The notes beneath the pieces were generated by a model. That model did no database searches and was not told where the DNA came from. It saw only the letters and a program-made list of their open reading frames with translations. Source: Lepus europaeus (taxonomy: Eukaryota; Chordata; Mammalia; Lagomorpha; Leporidae). Taken from it: a stretch of DNA of 64,000 bases. Shown in pieces: positions 1 to 12,584 of this stretch. The position numbers and the translations under genes are program-made. The stretch lies in contig NC_084831.1 of assembly GCF_033115175.1 (NCBI RefSeq), forward strand, positions 78,191,502 to 78,255,501, written 5' to 3'. Position 1 is the first letter of the stretch. Every line of letters starts with the position of its first letter.

Positions 1-3000
1 CAGTGAGCGCCCAGCCCAGCAGCTGCCCCTGACTGCACACCGCGGCCCTGGCAGCTTTCTCACAGGCACCGGACCTTCTGCCCCGAGCGAGCCAGTAGAT
101 GCCTGAGCTTTGTGTTCCCGAAGAGCAGCTTGCCCTTGGCGGGCCATCCATCTTCCTGTCCCTCACCTGGGGGTGGTGCGGCTGCCCTGAGCGTGGGCAG
201 GGAGCTCTCACTGCACTTGGGAGGGTGCTGCCCAGGGGGAGGGGGCCTGGAGCCTGAATGCTCCCTTTGGGTTTCAGTGAAATAAACTACTACCTTCTTA
301 AAAGCATCCATGCTGCCAAAATCCCAGGTAGGATTGAGCCGTGTGGGTTGTAAACCTGATCCACCGTGGGGGGAAGTCCTGGGCCTGCTTTTGACTTGGT
401 GGGAGGGCTTTCTCCCCCAGCATACACCTTCCTTCCTCTGTAGGCTGCTCAGGAGTGAGGAATGACCAGCCAACGCCCAGAGCAGTCAGGCGAGCAGCTC
501 TGGATCCAAGGGCCTCACTTTTTTTCCAGAGCAATTTGCCCTCTCGTCAATGGCCCAGGGCACGGCTTCCCTGCCTTCCCCACATGCCCTGCCCCCAGCC
601 ATGAGGATTCCTGTGCAGGTTCCATGCTGTTCCTACCAGACTCTGATCCAACCAAGTGACAGCCTGCACGGGTACTGCCTCCAATGCACCAAGCACCCTG
701 ACAATGACAGGGACCCAGTCGGTACCCACGCTCCCGGGCGCCATGCCTTTCTTCTGTAAGACTGTTCCTCTAACAAGGAACTCCCAAGAGCCTACAAGTC
801 TGCAAAACATGGGCTGTGTTTGTTTCCACACCATGATTATTTGGGTCCAGGGAGACCTTAACTCACCAGCAAAGGTGAACTTGTTATAAACCAGCTGAGA
901 CTGGGGACTACGTTTCGGACACCAAGCACTCCATAGGGGACACTGCACAAAAGGAGGAAACACGCATTGATGAGGAATCATCAGTGGAATCCCAGCGCCT
1001 CACACCATCCATCTTTGCAGTTGGGATCAGACAAGGGGAATTTTGCATATTCCTGACCCAAGCTGTTGGTCAGGTTTCTTTACACACCTGATCTGGACAA
1101 ATTCATCATGCATTTCTCTGCATTTTATTAAGAAAGCTGGGGCTGTGCCTTTGCATAAATATACTCCCTACCACCCTCAGCAGGAAGGTCCTCACACAAA
1201 CAAGGGAGGTGCATGCATTCAGTAAGAGCCTCTTCAGCTTCTACTACATTGCAGGCAGTGGGCCAGGCTCAGGATCCCCAGAAGGACCTCAAGAGGCCTT
1301 CAAACAGGAAAAAAAGAGGCCACAGTGGCACAGGTGTGGATGAGAAGTGCAGGGCTCAATGGGAATGCAACATAGGGTGGAGGCATCTCCCCCGTGCACA
1401 GAGAGGTGAAGTGGGGGGCGGATGAGAAAACTCCCAACACCTGGAGTTGTTGGAGAGTTAAACAGAGTTGTTATGTAGACTCTTAGATCTGCTTGCCAGA
1501 CTTCAGTCCTGGTGGTCAGGGTCATCTGCCTGCACAGTCTGGCGAGGACCAGTGTTCTCAGCTCCCAGGAGACGGGTAGGACAACAGGCTGTCACTGTCC
1601 TAGTTTTCCACGGCGGGAGCTCTATTTGCACAGATGAGAGTACAGCCGCCTGGAGAGAGGCCACTCCTTCTGGGGCACAACCCTGCCCAGGAAACCCCAA
1701 AGAGAGGTTTTCTTTAATTGGAGCTATGATTATCTAAGAAATGCTCCAACTTGTGGGAAAAAATGAGAAAGGCAAAGAATAAATGACCCATCCACGGCCA
1801 GAGACCTGAACACTGCCCAGGAAGCCCAGCCAGGCTTGTCCAGGGAGGCCACAGACTTGTGATTTTATGTGGAACAGTGAAGGAAAAACACTTCCACTGC
1901 AGATGTCTGGGCTGACCCTGCCACATCATCATGACAGTTTGGATTCTCTCTATACCCAATTCCATGATCTGGGGACTCAGAGCTCCTAATGACTGCATCC
2001 ATCCACAAGCTTTATCCAGTGGTTACTCCCCCAGTTACCTTGTATATTATATATGTCAACATGGAAACAATGTCTACATCACAAACGAAAATTCATAGCT
2101 CATAACCAAAGGCCGGTTTAACTTCCCCTTGCCTATTGCACTGCTCATCACAGATACAGAGAGACAAAACTCTAACAGGAATTACTGTAAGTGATAGGCC
2201 ATGCAGAGTTCAGGCAGCAGGCTTTCCTTTCTGCTGCTTATTATTTTATGTTTATTTAATTTAATGTTTGCTCAATTTCTCTGTTTTTTTGCAGGCTTTG
2301 GGAGACCACAGGTTTGCTTATCACAACCTTGGAACGTGCTTGGAATCCATAAGCCTTGTAGCTTGGAAAAAGTCTATGCCTTTTAGAGGCACCTCTGAGT
2401 CAATCTCCTCTGGGGTGCCTGGGGTGCACTATTGTGTGCTGGAATCACTCTGCTCCAACCTCGATGGGGATCCCCCCAGGGTGTATCAGGATCCCCCAGG
2501 TGTGTGAGCCAGGGAGCCTTGGCGAGGCAGGGCCAGAGTGTTTAGTGCTCACTGACCCTCGGTTCCTCTGGCCTTTCCAGGCTCCAGTAGGACAGAGGCA
2601 GCTGCTTGTCTACACAGCCACCATGCTGTGCCACCCCAGGGGGCTGTGATATGTGAAACACAGCCCACCGCACCTTGATGGCAGCCAGCTAGAGCCAGGA
2701 GCAAAAGTCCCTTTTGCTTTTACTTATTGCAAATCTTGAGCAGAGCCATGTGCTGCCATTAAAAATATCGCGGCTGAGCTTATACGCAGTGAACTATCCA
2801 TGGCCACCGGTTAGTTTTCAGATACACTTTTCAGCCCTGAGAAAGCTGGGCTTCCCAGCAAGGAATCCTGGAGGCAGACGGCCGAGAAGCAAGGCGGCGC
2901 GAGGAGCTCCGCCTGGCCTCACTTCAGGCTACAACTTTCCTTGCAAAGAAACCTGCTGAGTCATCTCAGATTCTCTCTGGCCCTGTGTGGTGACTGTGGT

Positions 3001-3579
3001 GCACTTCAGGGCTGTAGGGCTGGCTGTGCACAGCTCAGGCCCCTCGGCCACAGTGCTGGTGGGTCTCAAGTCCAAGGCTCATCCGTGAAAGGCACCTGCT
3101 CCTGTAGTGAAAGGACAGCTTCCGGCTGTGCCACTGCATGGAGCCACAGTGCACACAGGCCTCACATGCGTGTGATAAGTACTTCCTCGCTGCCTCCTAG
3201 ATGCCAGACGGCGCTCTCGGCACCAAGAATCCTGCAGTGAACACAACCCTGGCTGCTGTCCTCGTGGGGCTAATGCTGCAGTGGGTGGAGACAGGCAATA
3301 AGCAGGTGAACACATGCATCTATAATGCAGCCTCTGGTGGTGACAGGCGCTCTGGAAAGCCTAAAGCAAGGAGGGAGGATGTGAGCTGATGGGCAGGGTG
3401 GCCAGGGAAGGGCCACTGAGGATGTGACCATCGAGCTGGGAGCAAGATGCAGGGGACCGTCTGGGGCAAAGCATTTCAGAGAGATCATCAGGTGTTTGGT
3501 AGAACGAGGAATGTGGCCAAGAGCTCCCTGGGTTCTAAAACACATCTGTGCTCACTGTGTCTCAGGCACCCTTGTGTGT
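1..3579. other. Repeat-poor intergenic stretch, no gene recognised
   Basis: About 3.6 kb with no CSINE or L1 and only short open frames without recognisable products. Fairly GC-rich in its first 700 bases and around 2850-3250. No splice-bounded coding exon could be supported. Confidence 0.5.
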
Positions 3580-3745
3580 TCCTCATAAACGTGGTTGGGT
3601 GTTATTGTCACCACGGTCCCGGGACATGGGACAACTGTTCTTCCATTTTGCGGATGATGAAGCAAGGATGATGTGGTCTGCCTCAGATGACGTCATTAGG
3701 AAATGGCAGAGCAGGGCTGGAGTCTGAGTGCCAAACCCCACCTGA
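3580..3745 (-). mobile_element. MIR SINE fragment
   Basis: Contains the characteristic antisense MIR core: a 'cattttgcggatgatgaagca' type segment, then a stretch like 'gcagagcagggctggagt'. Diverged. Confidence 0.6.
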
Positions 3746-3819
3746 CCGCTCTCCCAGGCCGACTCCACCGGGAGCATGTGTGGGCCCATGGGCCCTTGTG
3801 CAGAGGAAAGAACACTTTT

Positions 3820-3883
3820 TTTTTTTTTTTTTAAAGATTTACTTATTTATTTGAAAGAGTTACCTAGAGGGAGAGAGAGATGG

Positions 3884-3929
<46 letters not shown>

Positions 3930-4164
3930 TTTCCATTCTCTGGTTCATTCCCCAATTGGCTGCAACGGCCGGAGCCAGGAGCTTCTTCTGGGTCTCCCAC
4001 ACAGGTGCAGGGGTCCAAGGACATGGGCCACCTTCTACTGCTTTCCCAGGCCGTAGCAGATTGCTGGATCGGAAGTGGAGCAGCCGGGACTTGAACCAGC
4101 GCCCATATGGGATGCAGGCACTGCAGGCAGTGGCTTTACCTGCGATGCCACAGCTCTGACCCTA
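3820..4164 (-). mobile_element. CSINE (lagomorph C-repeat), minus strand
   Basis: Starts with poly(T), AAAGATTTACTTATTTATTTG and a long GA run (3884-3927), and ends at the tRNA-like head (ATGCCACAGCTCTGACCC). TSD AAAGAACACTTTT at 3807-3819 and 4165-4177. CSINEs are short Pol III retroposons with a tRNA-derived head carrying A- and B-box-like motifs, a CT-rich segment and an A-rich tail. They move by L1 machinery. Confidence 0.9.
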
Positions 4165-4177
4165 AAAGAACACTTTT

Positions 4178-4959
4178 GAGGCTGGGTTCCTGCCTGGAGA
4201 CTTTCACTCATCATGTAAACCCTCTTTCCAGCCACTGTTTTCTCTTACTGGGAAGCACTGTCCACCCAAAGCTGCTTTTAGGGGCAGCTTCCCCAGTCTT
4301 TGTCGCTTCCCTGTTCTCTGCGGTCACTATCAGGATGCCCACAGATGCCGCCTGGGTTCTCAGCTTTATTTCAGGGTTGCCTGAGGATGCCAAAATCATT
4401 GCACAGCTCCTTCAAGAACCCGGCATCTGGGACTGACACGGGGAAGTCTGCCTGACTCTTACGCTAGCCCTGGGATCTGAAACGAGCGTCACAGCGCAGT
4501 CGAGTTGATGAGTGAGTGCTTCTTCCAGCGGGCCTGCACAGGCACAGGCTGGCACAGTAGAAGGAACAGCAGTTTGGAAGCAGTCGGTTTACAGTTTTGC
4601 AAAGTCAGAGAAAAGACAAAACAAAAACCAAACCAAGCTGCATGATCCTGAGCAAACAAGTCAGGATTCCCCTGGCCTCAGGGTCCTCACGTTTAACACT
4701 GGCACTGAGCTTGCCAACTTCTGTGCGCCTTTTCAGTAGAGAAGGGAGCATACAGGATGACATGTCTGGTGCAGAGCCGCAGCTGGTCTTCTGGTTGTAG
4801 AACGCCTTCCTGCCTACAGTCACCCTGCTATCTGTCAAACAGTAGTTTGGTGAGTTGACTGTTTACTGTCCTCAGGCAGCCTACAGGAGGCAAATCAAGG
4901 TCACTGAAGGACGTCCCCCCAGGCAGAAGCAGCCCTCAGAGCACCAGTCAAGAGTAGTA
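4178..4959. other. Intergenic sequence, no gene recognised
   Basis: Around 4590-4760 there are weak MIR-like stretches (GCATGATCCTGAGCAA, CTCAGGGTCCTCACG), too diverged to call firmly. Nothing else is recognised. Confidence 0.35.
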
Positions 4960-5930
4960 GGAGCCGTGTCACAGCACATGGTGAACATGCCACGTTCTTT
5001 GCAGCGCTACACACGGTAGCTGAAATACAGAAGCCATCTCAGTGCTCATGAATGCATGCATGGATAAAGAAATCATGGCATACGCACCCCCACACACACA
5101 CACAGGAACAATATTTAGCCTTAAAAAGAGATAATGCCATTCGCCACAGCGTGGATGAACCTGGAGGATTTTATGTTAAGTGAAATAAGCCAGATGTAGA
5201 AAGAAAAATATAGTATAATCTCACTTATCTGTGGAACCTAAAAAAAAAAAAAAAGTTGAGGGGCTGGCATTATGGTACAGTGGGTTAAGCAGCCGCTTGG
5301 GATACTGCCATCCCACATCAGAGTGCCAGTTTGAGTCCCAGCTGCTCTACTTCTGATCTAGTTTCCTGCTAATGTACCTGGGAGGACAGTGGAGAATGGC
5401 CCAATGATCTGAGTCTCTGTGTTCCACTTGGGAGGCTCTGATGGAATTCCAGGCTCCAGGTTTTGGCCTGGCCCAAACCTGGATGTTGCAGGCATCTTGG
5501 GGAGTGAACCAATGGAAGCAAGATCTCTGTCTGTCTCTGGCTCTCCTTCTTTTCCTGTTGCTTTGCCTTTCAAACAAACAAATAAATAAATAAATCTTTA
5601 CAAAATTAATAAACAAATAAAAGTTGGATAAATAGAGTCTCTGTGGGGGAGGGAGAGGAACAGGTACAACAGACTGAAGGACAGATAAACTAGAGAACTA
5701 ACAGGCCATGGCAGGACTCTGATTAAGACACTTGTGCTGCACATTGAAAATCTGCTATGAGAAGGATTTTAGGTTCTCTTCCCACGTATATAAAAAAGAG
5801 GCAATTAGTGAACATGGGTGATGCTATGTGAATTTGCTTACCTGCAATCACCGTCTCACTATGCATGTTAAAAACATCTACTTGGCTACTTTGTCTATAC
5901 ATAGAAATTAAATATACATGTTCGGATTAA
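4960..5930 (+). mobile_element. L1 3' end, plus strand, split by a CSINE
   Basis: Typical L1 3'-region wording: 'ggataaagaaatcatggcata', 'caatatttagccttaaaaa', 'gtggatgaacctggaggattt', 'aagtgaaataagccagatg', 'tctcacttatctgtggaacct'. It resumes after the SINE at 5619 with the terminal region through about 5925. Old and 5' truncated. Confidence 0.8.
5260..5618 (+). mobile_element. CSINE, plus strand, inside the L1 3' end
   Basis: Head GGGGCTGGCATTATGGTACAGTGG to tail (AAATA)n. TSD AAAAGTTGA/AAAAGTTGG at 5251-5259 and 5619-5627. Confidence 0.88.
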
Positions 5931-5974
5931 AAGCATAAGCAATCTAAGATATTAATGTTTACATTAGTGCTCTA

Positions 5975-6215
5975 GGCATGAATGTTGAGCTGACCTCTGA
6001 GTTCAGAGAGTGGCTCTGCCACTTCTTAGCTGTGTGACTTAATTGCCGTTTCTGCATCTTCATTTCACCCTCTGTAAAATGAGAATAATGATAACTGCAC
6101 TTCCCCAAGGTTGCTGCGAGATTTAAGGAGAGAATGTACACACGCACAAAGCATTTGGAACAGTCCCTGAGGAATGAAGCAACACTTACGTGTTGGCTAT
6201 TATTATAAGGGAAGG
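5975..6215 (+). mobile_element. MIR SINE, plus strand
   Basis: Near-complete MIR: 'tggctctgccacttcttagc', 'tgtgtgacttaattgccg', 'ctctgtaaaatgagaataa', 'gttgctgcgagatttaagga', ending in TTGGCTATTATTATA. Confidence 0.85.
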
Positions 6216-7249
6216 GCCAGATAAATGCTGGTGCTTAATATTTGCTTACAGAAAGAGAGGCAGAGAGAGAGAGAGAGAGAAGGAACGTTAAAAAGAAACA
6301 AGATATACTCGAGTATTCTCGCAGCTAAAACTGCCTAGTTTAGGGTTAAAAAATTCCAGGCCACAAGAAAGGAAAAGCAATCCAAAGTGTGCCCTGGAAA
6401 ACCAACTCTGGCTAAAGACACACACCGTGGCTCTTGGTTGGGTGCAGACTCCAGTGCGCCTCCCCAGGCTCTCCAGGCAGAGAGAGGAGGAGGAATGTTA
6501 AGTGCCTGCTGCATTGGCATTAATTAATTTCTCAAGGGCTGTGCTAATCAGGAGGCTCCTGGATGTCTTACAGCCTGCCTTTCCTTTAGAGAGGGAGTAG
6601 TTAGTCCAAGTGAATACCGTGCACTCGGAAATCTTAGCAGCCATTCAGCGCTGGAGTGGGAGAGCAGAAGCGTGGCGGAGTAAGGAAGAGAAGCAGCCCA
6701 GCAGGGCGCCTTTAGTCACAGAGAGAGGAGCAATTCTAGCTCCACAGCAGCAGAGGCTCCCTGTGGCTTCTCCAAATATTATCCTTTGGACCAAGACCTT
6801 CCTCTCTTCTGGAACAATGTTTAAACACATCACGCTCCATCCATATTTATATAGCTCCCATTAGGGAGCGTAATCCCAAAGGGCAAATTCCAGGCAGAGC
6901 CATTCCAAAGAGGTCACCAGGATACTGGAGAGGCCTGGAGGGGAAAAGGTTCCCCCTACCCAGAGTTTAGCTGCTGGCCTGGGTGGGGCAGGGCACCAAG
7001 CGGCTTTTCTAATCTTTCCAGGCTAACCTCAGGGTTGCAGGTGCTTTCCCGTTTAATCACACCCTTGCGGAGATGCCTGGAATGGAGCCATTTCCTTTGC
7101 TGTGCTGTCAGTTTCAGAGGACCCCATCCTTCCTCTGCGACTCCCAGTAAACGAGAGCGCAGCTTAACATAGAGCCTCCCTCAGAGTGAGGCTTCCACGT
7201 CCCTTCTTTGTTACCTGTCATGGAGGGGAGGGCGGTTGCCAACGAGTCT
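6216..7249. other. Intergenic sequence, no gene recognised
   Basis: A GA-rich patch at about 6250-6282. Otherwise unique-looking, with only short open frames. Confidence 0.4.
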
Positions 7250-7319
7250 TGTGGGTTCTTTTTCTCAGCTTAGTGTAGAAATAAAAAGCCGGAAAACGAT
7301 TTGCAAAGAGGCAGAAACT

Positions 7320-7325
7320 TTTATT
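7320..7325 (-). terminator. LTR poly(A) signal AATAAA
   Basis: Minus-strand AATAAA placed about 70 bases before the presumed 3' end of the LTR, as expected for the R region. Confidence 0.6.
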
Positions 7326-7553
7326 TGATTGGCAAGTGACAGATAAGGCATCTGGTCTGAAGAGACCAGGCGGAGTGCCCGAGTGGGACACTTGCTTTGA
7401 GGAAGTGTCCTGGGCTTTTCAGGCATTATTATCTGTTCATTGGGTCATCCTAATGGGGTGCCCATTGGACAGGGGGTTTCACATACATATGTTGATGGGC
7501 TTGGGGCTTAAGGAGATAGTGGGGGGGGTGGTCTCCTGGAGATTGTCTCCTTA

Positions 7554-7774
7554 GGGGCTCAGCCCCCTCCCCTGCTAGCTCTGGGTAGAAGATTGCAACT
7601 AACTTGAAGGCATGGTTTGAAACTGCAAAGTCACACAAGATAGCCAGGGTCTTTTGGAGCTGGTCCAACTCTCCCCAGGGACTCAGCCCCTTCCCCTGCC
7701 AGCTCTGGGTGGGTGAAAGATTGTACCCACCCTGAAGGAGTGATTTAAAGCGGCAAGGTCACACATGCAGCACA
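7554..7774 (-). repeat. Two-copy direct repeat in LTR U3
   Basis: Copy 1 at about 7554-7646 and copy 2 at about 7678-7774 share CTCAGCCCCCTCCCCTGC / CTCAGCCCCTTCCCCTGCC, AGCTCTGGGT, AGATTG, TGAAGG and AAGGTCACACA-type blocks, offset by about 124 bp. Tandem U3 repeats in retroviral LTRs commonly carry enhancer sites. Confidence 0.75.
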
Positions 7775-8025
7775 AGAAGCTATTCGTGGGGGAGATGCCA
7801 GTTGGTCTGGAGACAGGCTTTCCAGCCACAGCTGGCAGCCTGCTTGTGAAGGACATTCTACCTATGTCTGAAGGGGCCCTCAGATTCCCAGCCTCTCTGG
7901 GCGGCCTCAAAGGGTAACAAGTCACTGGTGTTCCCCCTGCTTCTCCCCAGGGAAACAAATGCTTAAGGCATTGAACACATACATTGTCCTACCACAGCCT
8001 CCAAGGGTACCCAACAGACCTTTCC

Positions 8026-8359
8026 TTTTTTTTTTTTTTAAAGATTTATTTTATCTATTTGAAAGACAGTTACAGAGAGAGGTAGAGCCAGAGAGAAAGG
8101 TCTTCCATCCGTTGGTTCACTCCCCAGATGGCTATAACAGCTGGAGCTGCGTCAATCCGAAGCCAGGAGCCAGGTACCTCCTTCTGATCTCCCACATGGG
8201 TGCAGGGGCCCAAGCACCCAGGCCATCCTCCACTGCCTTCCCAGGCCACAGCAGAGAGCCGGATCGGAAGAGGGGCTGCTGGGACCAGAACCGGCGCCCA
8301 TGTGGGATGCTGGTGCTGCAGGTGGAGGATTAACCTACTGCACCATGGAGCCAGCCCCC
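8026..8359 (-). mobile_element. CSINE, minus strand
   Basis: Poly(T)-AAAGATTTATTTTATC start and GCACCATGGAGCCAGCCCCC end. TSD AGACCTTTCC / AGACCTTTTC at 8016-8025 and 8360-8369. Confidence 0.9.
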
Positions 8360-8361
8360 AG

Positions 8362-8372
<11 letters not shown>

Positions 8373-8401
<29 letters not shown>

Positions 8402-8729
8402 AACAGGCAGAGTGGACAGTGAAAGAGAGAGACAGAGAGAAAGGTCTTCCTTTGCTGTTGGTTCACCCTCCAATGGCCACCATGGCTGGTGCGCTGTGGC
8501 CGGCGCACCACGCTGATCCGAAGCCAGGAGCTAGGTGCTTCTCCTGGTCTCCCATGGGGTGCAGGGCCCAAGCACTTGGACCATCCTCCACTGTACTTCT
8601 GGGCCACAGCAGAAAGCTGGCCTGGAAGAGGGGCAACCAGGACAGAATCCGGCACCCTGACCGGGACTAGAACCCAGTGTGCCAGCGCCGCTAGGCGGAG
8701 GATTAGCCTGTTTTGCCACGGCGCCGGCT
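8373..8729 (-). mobile_element. CSINE2-type SINE, minus strand, directly adjoining the previous one
   Basis: Begins with a (CT)n run then TTTTTTTTAACAGGCAGAGTGG and ends TGCCACGGCGCCGGCT. TSD GACCTTTTCTCT / GACCTTTCCTCTT at 8361-8372 and 8730-8742. It inserted into the target-site copy of the preceding SINE. Confidence 0.88.
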
Positions 8730-8742
8730 GACCTTTCCTCTT

Positions 8743-11067
8743 AAGTTCAGTTCCACCAACATCTAGGGAGCCCCTTCTGAGTGCTCTGCTCATTCAGCCA
8801 GTCTGTATTTTTAAACTGGAGAGTTGAGGCCATTTACATTCAGGGTAACTAATGATAAGTCACTTTGACGAGACTTAGCCCTGCCATTTTTTCCACAAAT
8901 ATTCCTATTGTTCACTTTGGATTTTTTCTTAATACTTCTGCTGGGGAATTTTCTGTGTTCACATTCTTTCATAGTGATGGCTAGCTTTCTGTGTGTAGCA
9001 CATCATTAAGTATCTTTTGTAATCCTGGATGAGTTGTGACAAATTCTTTCAATTTCTGTTTGTTATGGAAGGTCTTTATTTCACCTTCATTCTTAAATGA
9101 GAGCTTCGCAGGGTACAATATTCTGGTTGACAGTTTTTTTTCTTTTAAGACTTGAACTATGTCTCAACATTCTCTTCTACCCTGTGGGATTTCTGATGGG
9201 AAGTCAACTCTGAATCAAATTGGAGATTCTCTGAAAGCAATCTGGCATTTCTCTGTTGCACATTTTAGAATCGTTATGTTTTTACTGTAGAAATCTTAAC
9301 TGCAATGTGTCCTGGTGAAGATCTTTTCTGGTCATGTCTGTTAGGAGTTCTATGTGCTTCCTCTACTTGGACACCTCTTTCTTCCTCCAAATTGGGGAAG
9401 TTTTCTGTAATCATCTCACTAAATAGGCTTTCTAGTCCATTGTCTCTCTCTCCACAACTTTAGGAACTCCTAAGACCCATATGTTAGGTCATTCAATAGT
9501 ATCCCATAAATCTCCAACACTGTTATAAAGTTTTCTAATTTCTTCTTCTTTTTTTTTTTTCATTCTGACTGAAAAATTTCCAAAGATTTGTCTCCTAACT
9601 TGGTTATTCTTTCTTCTGTCTCACCAAGTGTGTTGTTAAGGCTTTACATCACATTTTTAATTTGATCTATTAAATTCTTCATTTCCAATATGTCATTTTG
9701 ACTTCTCTTTAAAAATCTCAATTTCATGGGAAAAATTTTCATTCATGTCATGTATGGTGTCTCTAGTTTGTGGATTTGCTTCTGATTGCTTTTGAGTAAT
9801 CCTATGATTAATTTTTTGAATTCTGTTTCTGGCATTCCATCGATCTCTTCATCTTCACATTCTAATATTGAAATGTTGTTGTGTTCCTTTGTGGGGGTCA
9901 TGTTATCTTCCTTATTCTTATTTCTTGAATTTCTGCATTTATTTTTAGGCATTTGTGGAGTTAATTGTTGTTTTATCTCCTCTCATGGCTTTTTTGTTTG
10001 AGCTATGCCTCTGTGACTTAGTGGAATGTCTGCACTTTCAATGAATACCAAGAGGTTTGTGGGGGGTGTGTCCAAAGAGCTCTGGTCAGTGCTTCAGAGT
10101 GGGATGAGTATCCAGGGTGATAACCAAGTGTGGTGTGGTAGATCTCCTCTTGTTAACAGAAGTGGAGGAATGGTCACCTCTGTTGGTATGATCACCCCCT
10201 CACCTCCTCTCCTCTAAGCTGAACAATCCCTGGGAGTTAGCCCCTACTGTTTTCAACACTCACTGGTGCCACTGTATGAACCATACAAATGATTCTCACT
10301 GTGAGCACAGTTCCCACTGCAATGACCCACCCCAGGCAACCATGGAGCTCCAAGTATGTGGAGCCACACCCAGTGATTGCCCAGAGACCCAGCTACACCC
10401 TGCAACTTCTCATGTAACCACTGAGTCATTCCTCCCAGCCAGGCTCAAAGTCAGTGGGTACTGCAGAATTTTCTCTCCACTAGATTTTCTGGATCACATG
10501 CATACACAATAGCCAATGGCCAAATAGTGCTTTCTCCCTTGCGAGTGCTGCCAGTACTGCCGAGAAGATGGAGTCCTGTCAGCCATTGCTGTGCACACTC
10601 ACAAAAGCTTCCATAGCTGCCACCCAAACTCAAAATGGCACCCGCCCTTTCTCAGTCGGGCAGGGGGTGCTGTTGTGGGGAGGCTGTGGTGAGATAAACT
10701 TGCCCTTCTACTTTCACTGGGTCTGTGAGCAATGGATAACCCCTTGGGATCCAGTCTGGACTCATGCCACGCTATTCTGTCTATATCACCAACGGTTGCT
10801 GCAGTACGGTAACACCTCAGTCTCCAAGTTGCCACCTGCTCCAGCCTTCCACTGATGCAGTCATGTGTTGTGTTCATGTTTGTTCTGCACATCTGCACCT
10901 TCCACACAGGTCCACGGCATTCCTCTTCCTCTTGTAGGACTTCCAGTGTGGTTTTCTCTCCAATTCTCGCCTGAGAGTGCACTTCTTACACTTTTTTTTT
11001 AACTATTTATCCCTATCCTCGCACAGTATGTCAATCCCTAATCTGCCATCTTGGAATCCCTCTGGGG
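8743..11067 (-). mobile_element. L1 5' portion (5'UTR and ORF1 region), minus strand
   Basis: The minus-strand start near 11067 reads CCAGAGGGATTCCAAGATGGC, a typical L1 5' end. About 1.1 kb of 5' UTR precedes an ORF1 initiator at 9952. Toward lower coordinates the antisense ORF1 region degrades (for example 'cctaacttggttattctttc', the coiled-coil part), running to the SINE pair at 8729. ORF2 is absent, so the copy is truncated or rearranged at its 3' side. Confidence 0.75.
9743..9952 (-). pseudogene. L1 ORF1 N-terminal fragment
   Basis: A 69-residue open frame beginning MPKNKCRNSRNKNKEDN and continuing with the acidic LECEDEEIDGMPETEFKK stretch typical of L1 ORF1 N-termini (an RNA-binding nucleic-acid chaperone in active elements). 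It stops at 9743, well short of the usual ~300+ residues, and homology continues in broken frames below. Non-functional. Confidence 0.75.
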
Positions 11068-11261
11068 TGAAATTTTATATGCTTACTTTTCTACCTCAGA
11101 GGCAACCTCCTGAGAAGTGTGAAGAGCTGAGCATGGAGATGAGCTGGCACCTCAAAGAGATGGTCCTCAGCAATATGGTAACCAAGTTACTCGTTTTTGA
11201 AACAAATTTTTCTATGTGGATAAGTAATTTTGAGCTACTTGGTCAACATTTTGTAGGGTTG

Positions 11262-11519
11262 TGGGTGGGCATTTGTCCAGTTGGCTAGGATGCTAGTTGG
11301 GATGTTCATAGCCCATATTTAGTGTCTCGGTTCCAGTCTCAGCTCTGCTTCCAATTGTAGCTTCCTGCTAATGTGTACCCTGGAAAGCAGAGGGTGATGG
11401 TCCAAGGGCTTGGATCCCCGCCACCCACAGGGGAGATCTGAGTTGAGTTCCTGCTCCCGGCCTCAGCCTGGCCCATTCTTGGTCATTGCAGGCATTAGGT
11501 TAGCGAACTAGTGGATGAG

Positions 11520-11566
<47 letters not shown>

Positions 11567-11590
11567 ACAAATAAATTGTTTAGAATGTAA
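11262..11590 (+). mobile_element. CSINE, plus strand, diverged
   Basis: Old copy with head GGGTGGGCATTTGTCCAGTTGG, CT microsatellite at 11521-11561 and tail ACAAATAAATTG. Confidence 0.75.
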
Positions 11591-12090
11591 AAAATAAAGA
11601 GAGGGTGAAAATTTCTATCTCTACCTTAGGTTCCAAATCTGTAAATAGAGCTTTTGAGTTCTGTTGAAATGCTTTTTCCTCCATGAATCATTTCTATTAT
11701 TAGTAGTTTGTTCCCACAACCTATCCTTAACCCACTACAATGCACTGTCTCAGTCATACACACACATCTGCACATTGGAATCCCTCGTTCTGTTTGTACA
11801 CTTATGGGCCAACATCACAATATTATAGCCCAGATCAGCTTCTCAAGTGCAGTAAGCAACATGTTACAACATAGAAAAGAATCTTAATTCCAGGCTTGGA
11901 ATTGAGTCAAGGCTGAAATTCAAAGGAGTGATGTTTATTGAAATGTTTACTTTTAAACCTGATTCATGCCTCACTGTTTACAATTTTTTGCTACATTTAA
12001 ATGATTTTTCTGATGATTAAATGAAACAATGAAGAAAATGCTTAAAAATGCTCTAAAGTAAGCCCTTGAAGAATATTGCCTATGTTTATT
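11591..12090. other. AT-rich intergenic sequence, nothing recognised
   Basis: No gene, RNA or clear repeat found. Confidence 0.35.
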
Positions 12091-12421
12091 ATTTTTAATT
12101 TTTTTAAGATTTGCTTATTTGAAAGGTAGAGTTACAGAAAGAGAGAGAGGGAGAGACAGAGACAAACCACCTGCTGGTTCATTCCCCAAATGGCTGTAAT
12201 GGCCAGAGGTGGGCCAGGCTGTAGTCAGGAGCCAGGACATTCATCTGGGTCTCCCAAGTGGGTAAAGGGTTCCAAATATTTGGACCAACTGCCACTGCTT
12301 TCCAAGACTTCTTAGCAGAGAGCTGGATGGGAATAGGAGCAGGTGGGACTCGAATTGGTACCCATATGGGATGTTGGCACTGCAGATGGCGGCTTAACCA
12401 GCTGCTTCACAGTGCCAGCCT
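12091..12421 (-). mobile_element. CSINE, minus strand
   Basis: TTTTTAAGATTTGCTTATTTG to TTCACAGTGCCAGCCT. TSD CTATGTTTATT / CTATGTGTATT at 12080-12090 and 12422-12432. Confidence 0.87.
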
Positions 12422-12584
12422 CTATGTGTATTAACAGGAGCAGTTCTTTTAAAGATTCAAGGGGTACATAGAAATATATCTCCCATGAGAAATGAGTTTG
12501 GTGGTTTTTGATGTTGATTACTTTGGTCTAATTGGAACTTGTGTTGTTCTTCAATGTTTTGTGTTGATGTCTTGGTCCCCTCAT

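Larger units (their letters stand above)
7250..8016 (-). mobile_element. Endogenous-retrovirus-like solo LTR, minus strand
   Basis: On the minus strand the segment starts TGTTGGGTACCC and ends GAACCCACA, giving TG...CA ends. AATAAA lies at 7320-7325, followed by AGTTTCTGCCTCTTTGCAAA, the order expected of U3-R-U5. The U3 part holds a 124-bp-period direct repeat (listed separately). No retroviral coding sequence flanks it, so it reads as a solo LTR. Matching 5-6 bp duplications at the ends are not clear (GAGTCT against GACCTT), so the exact ends remain uncertain. Confidence 0.7.
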
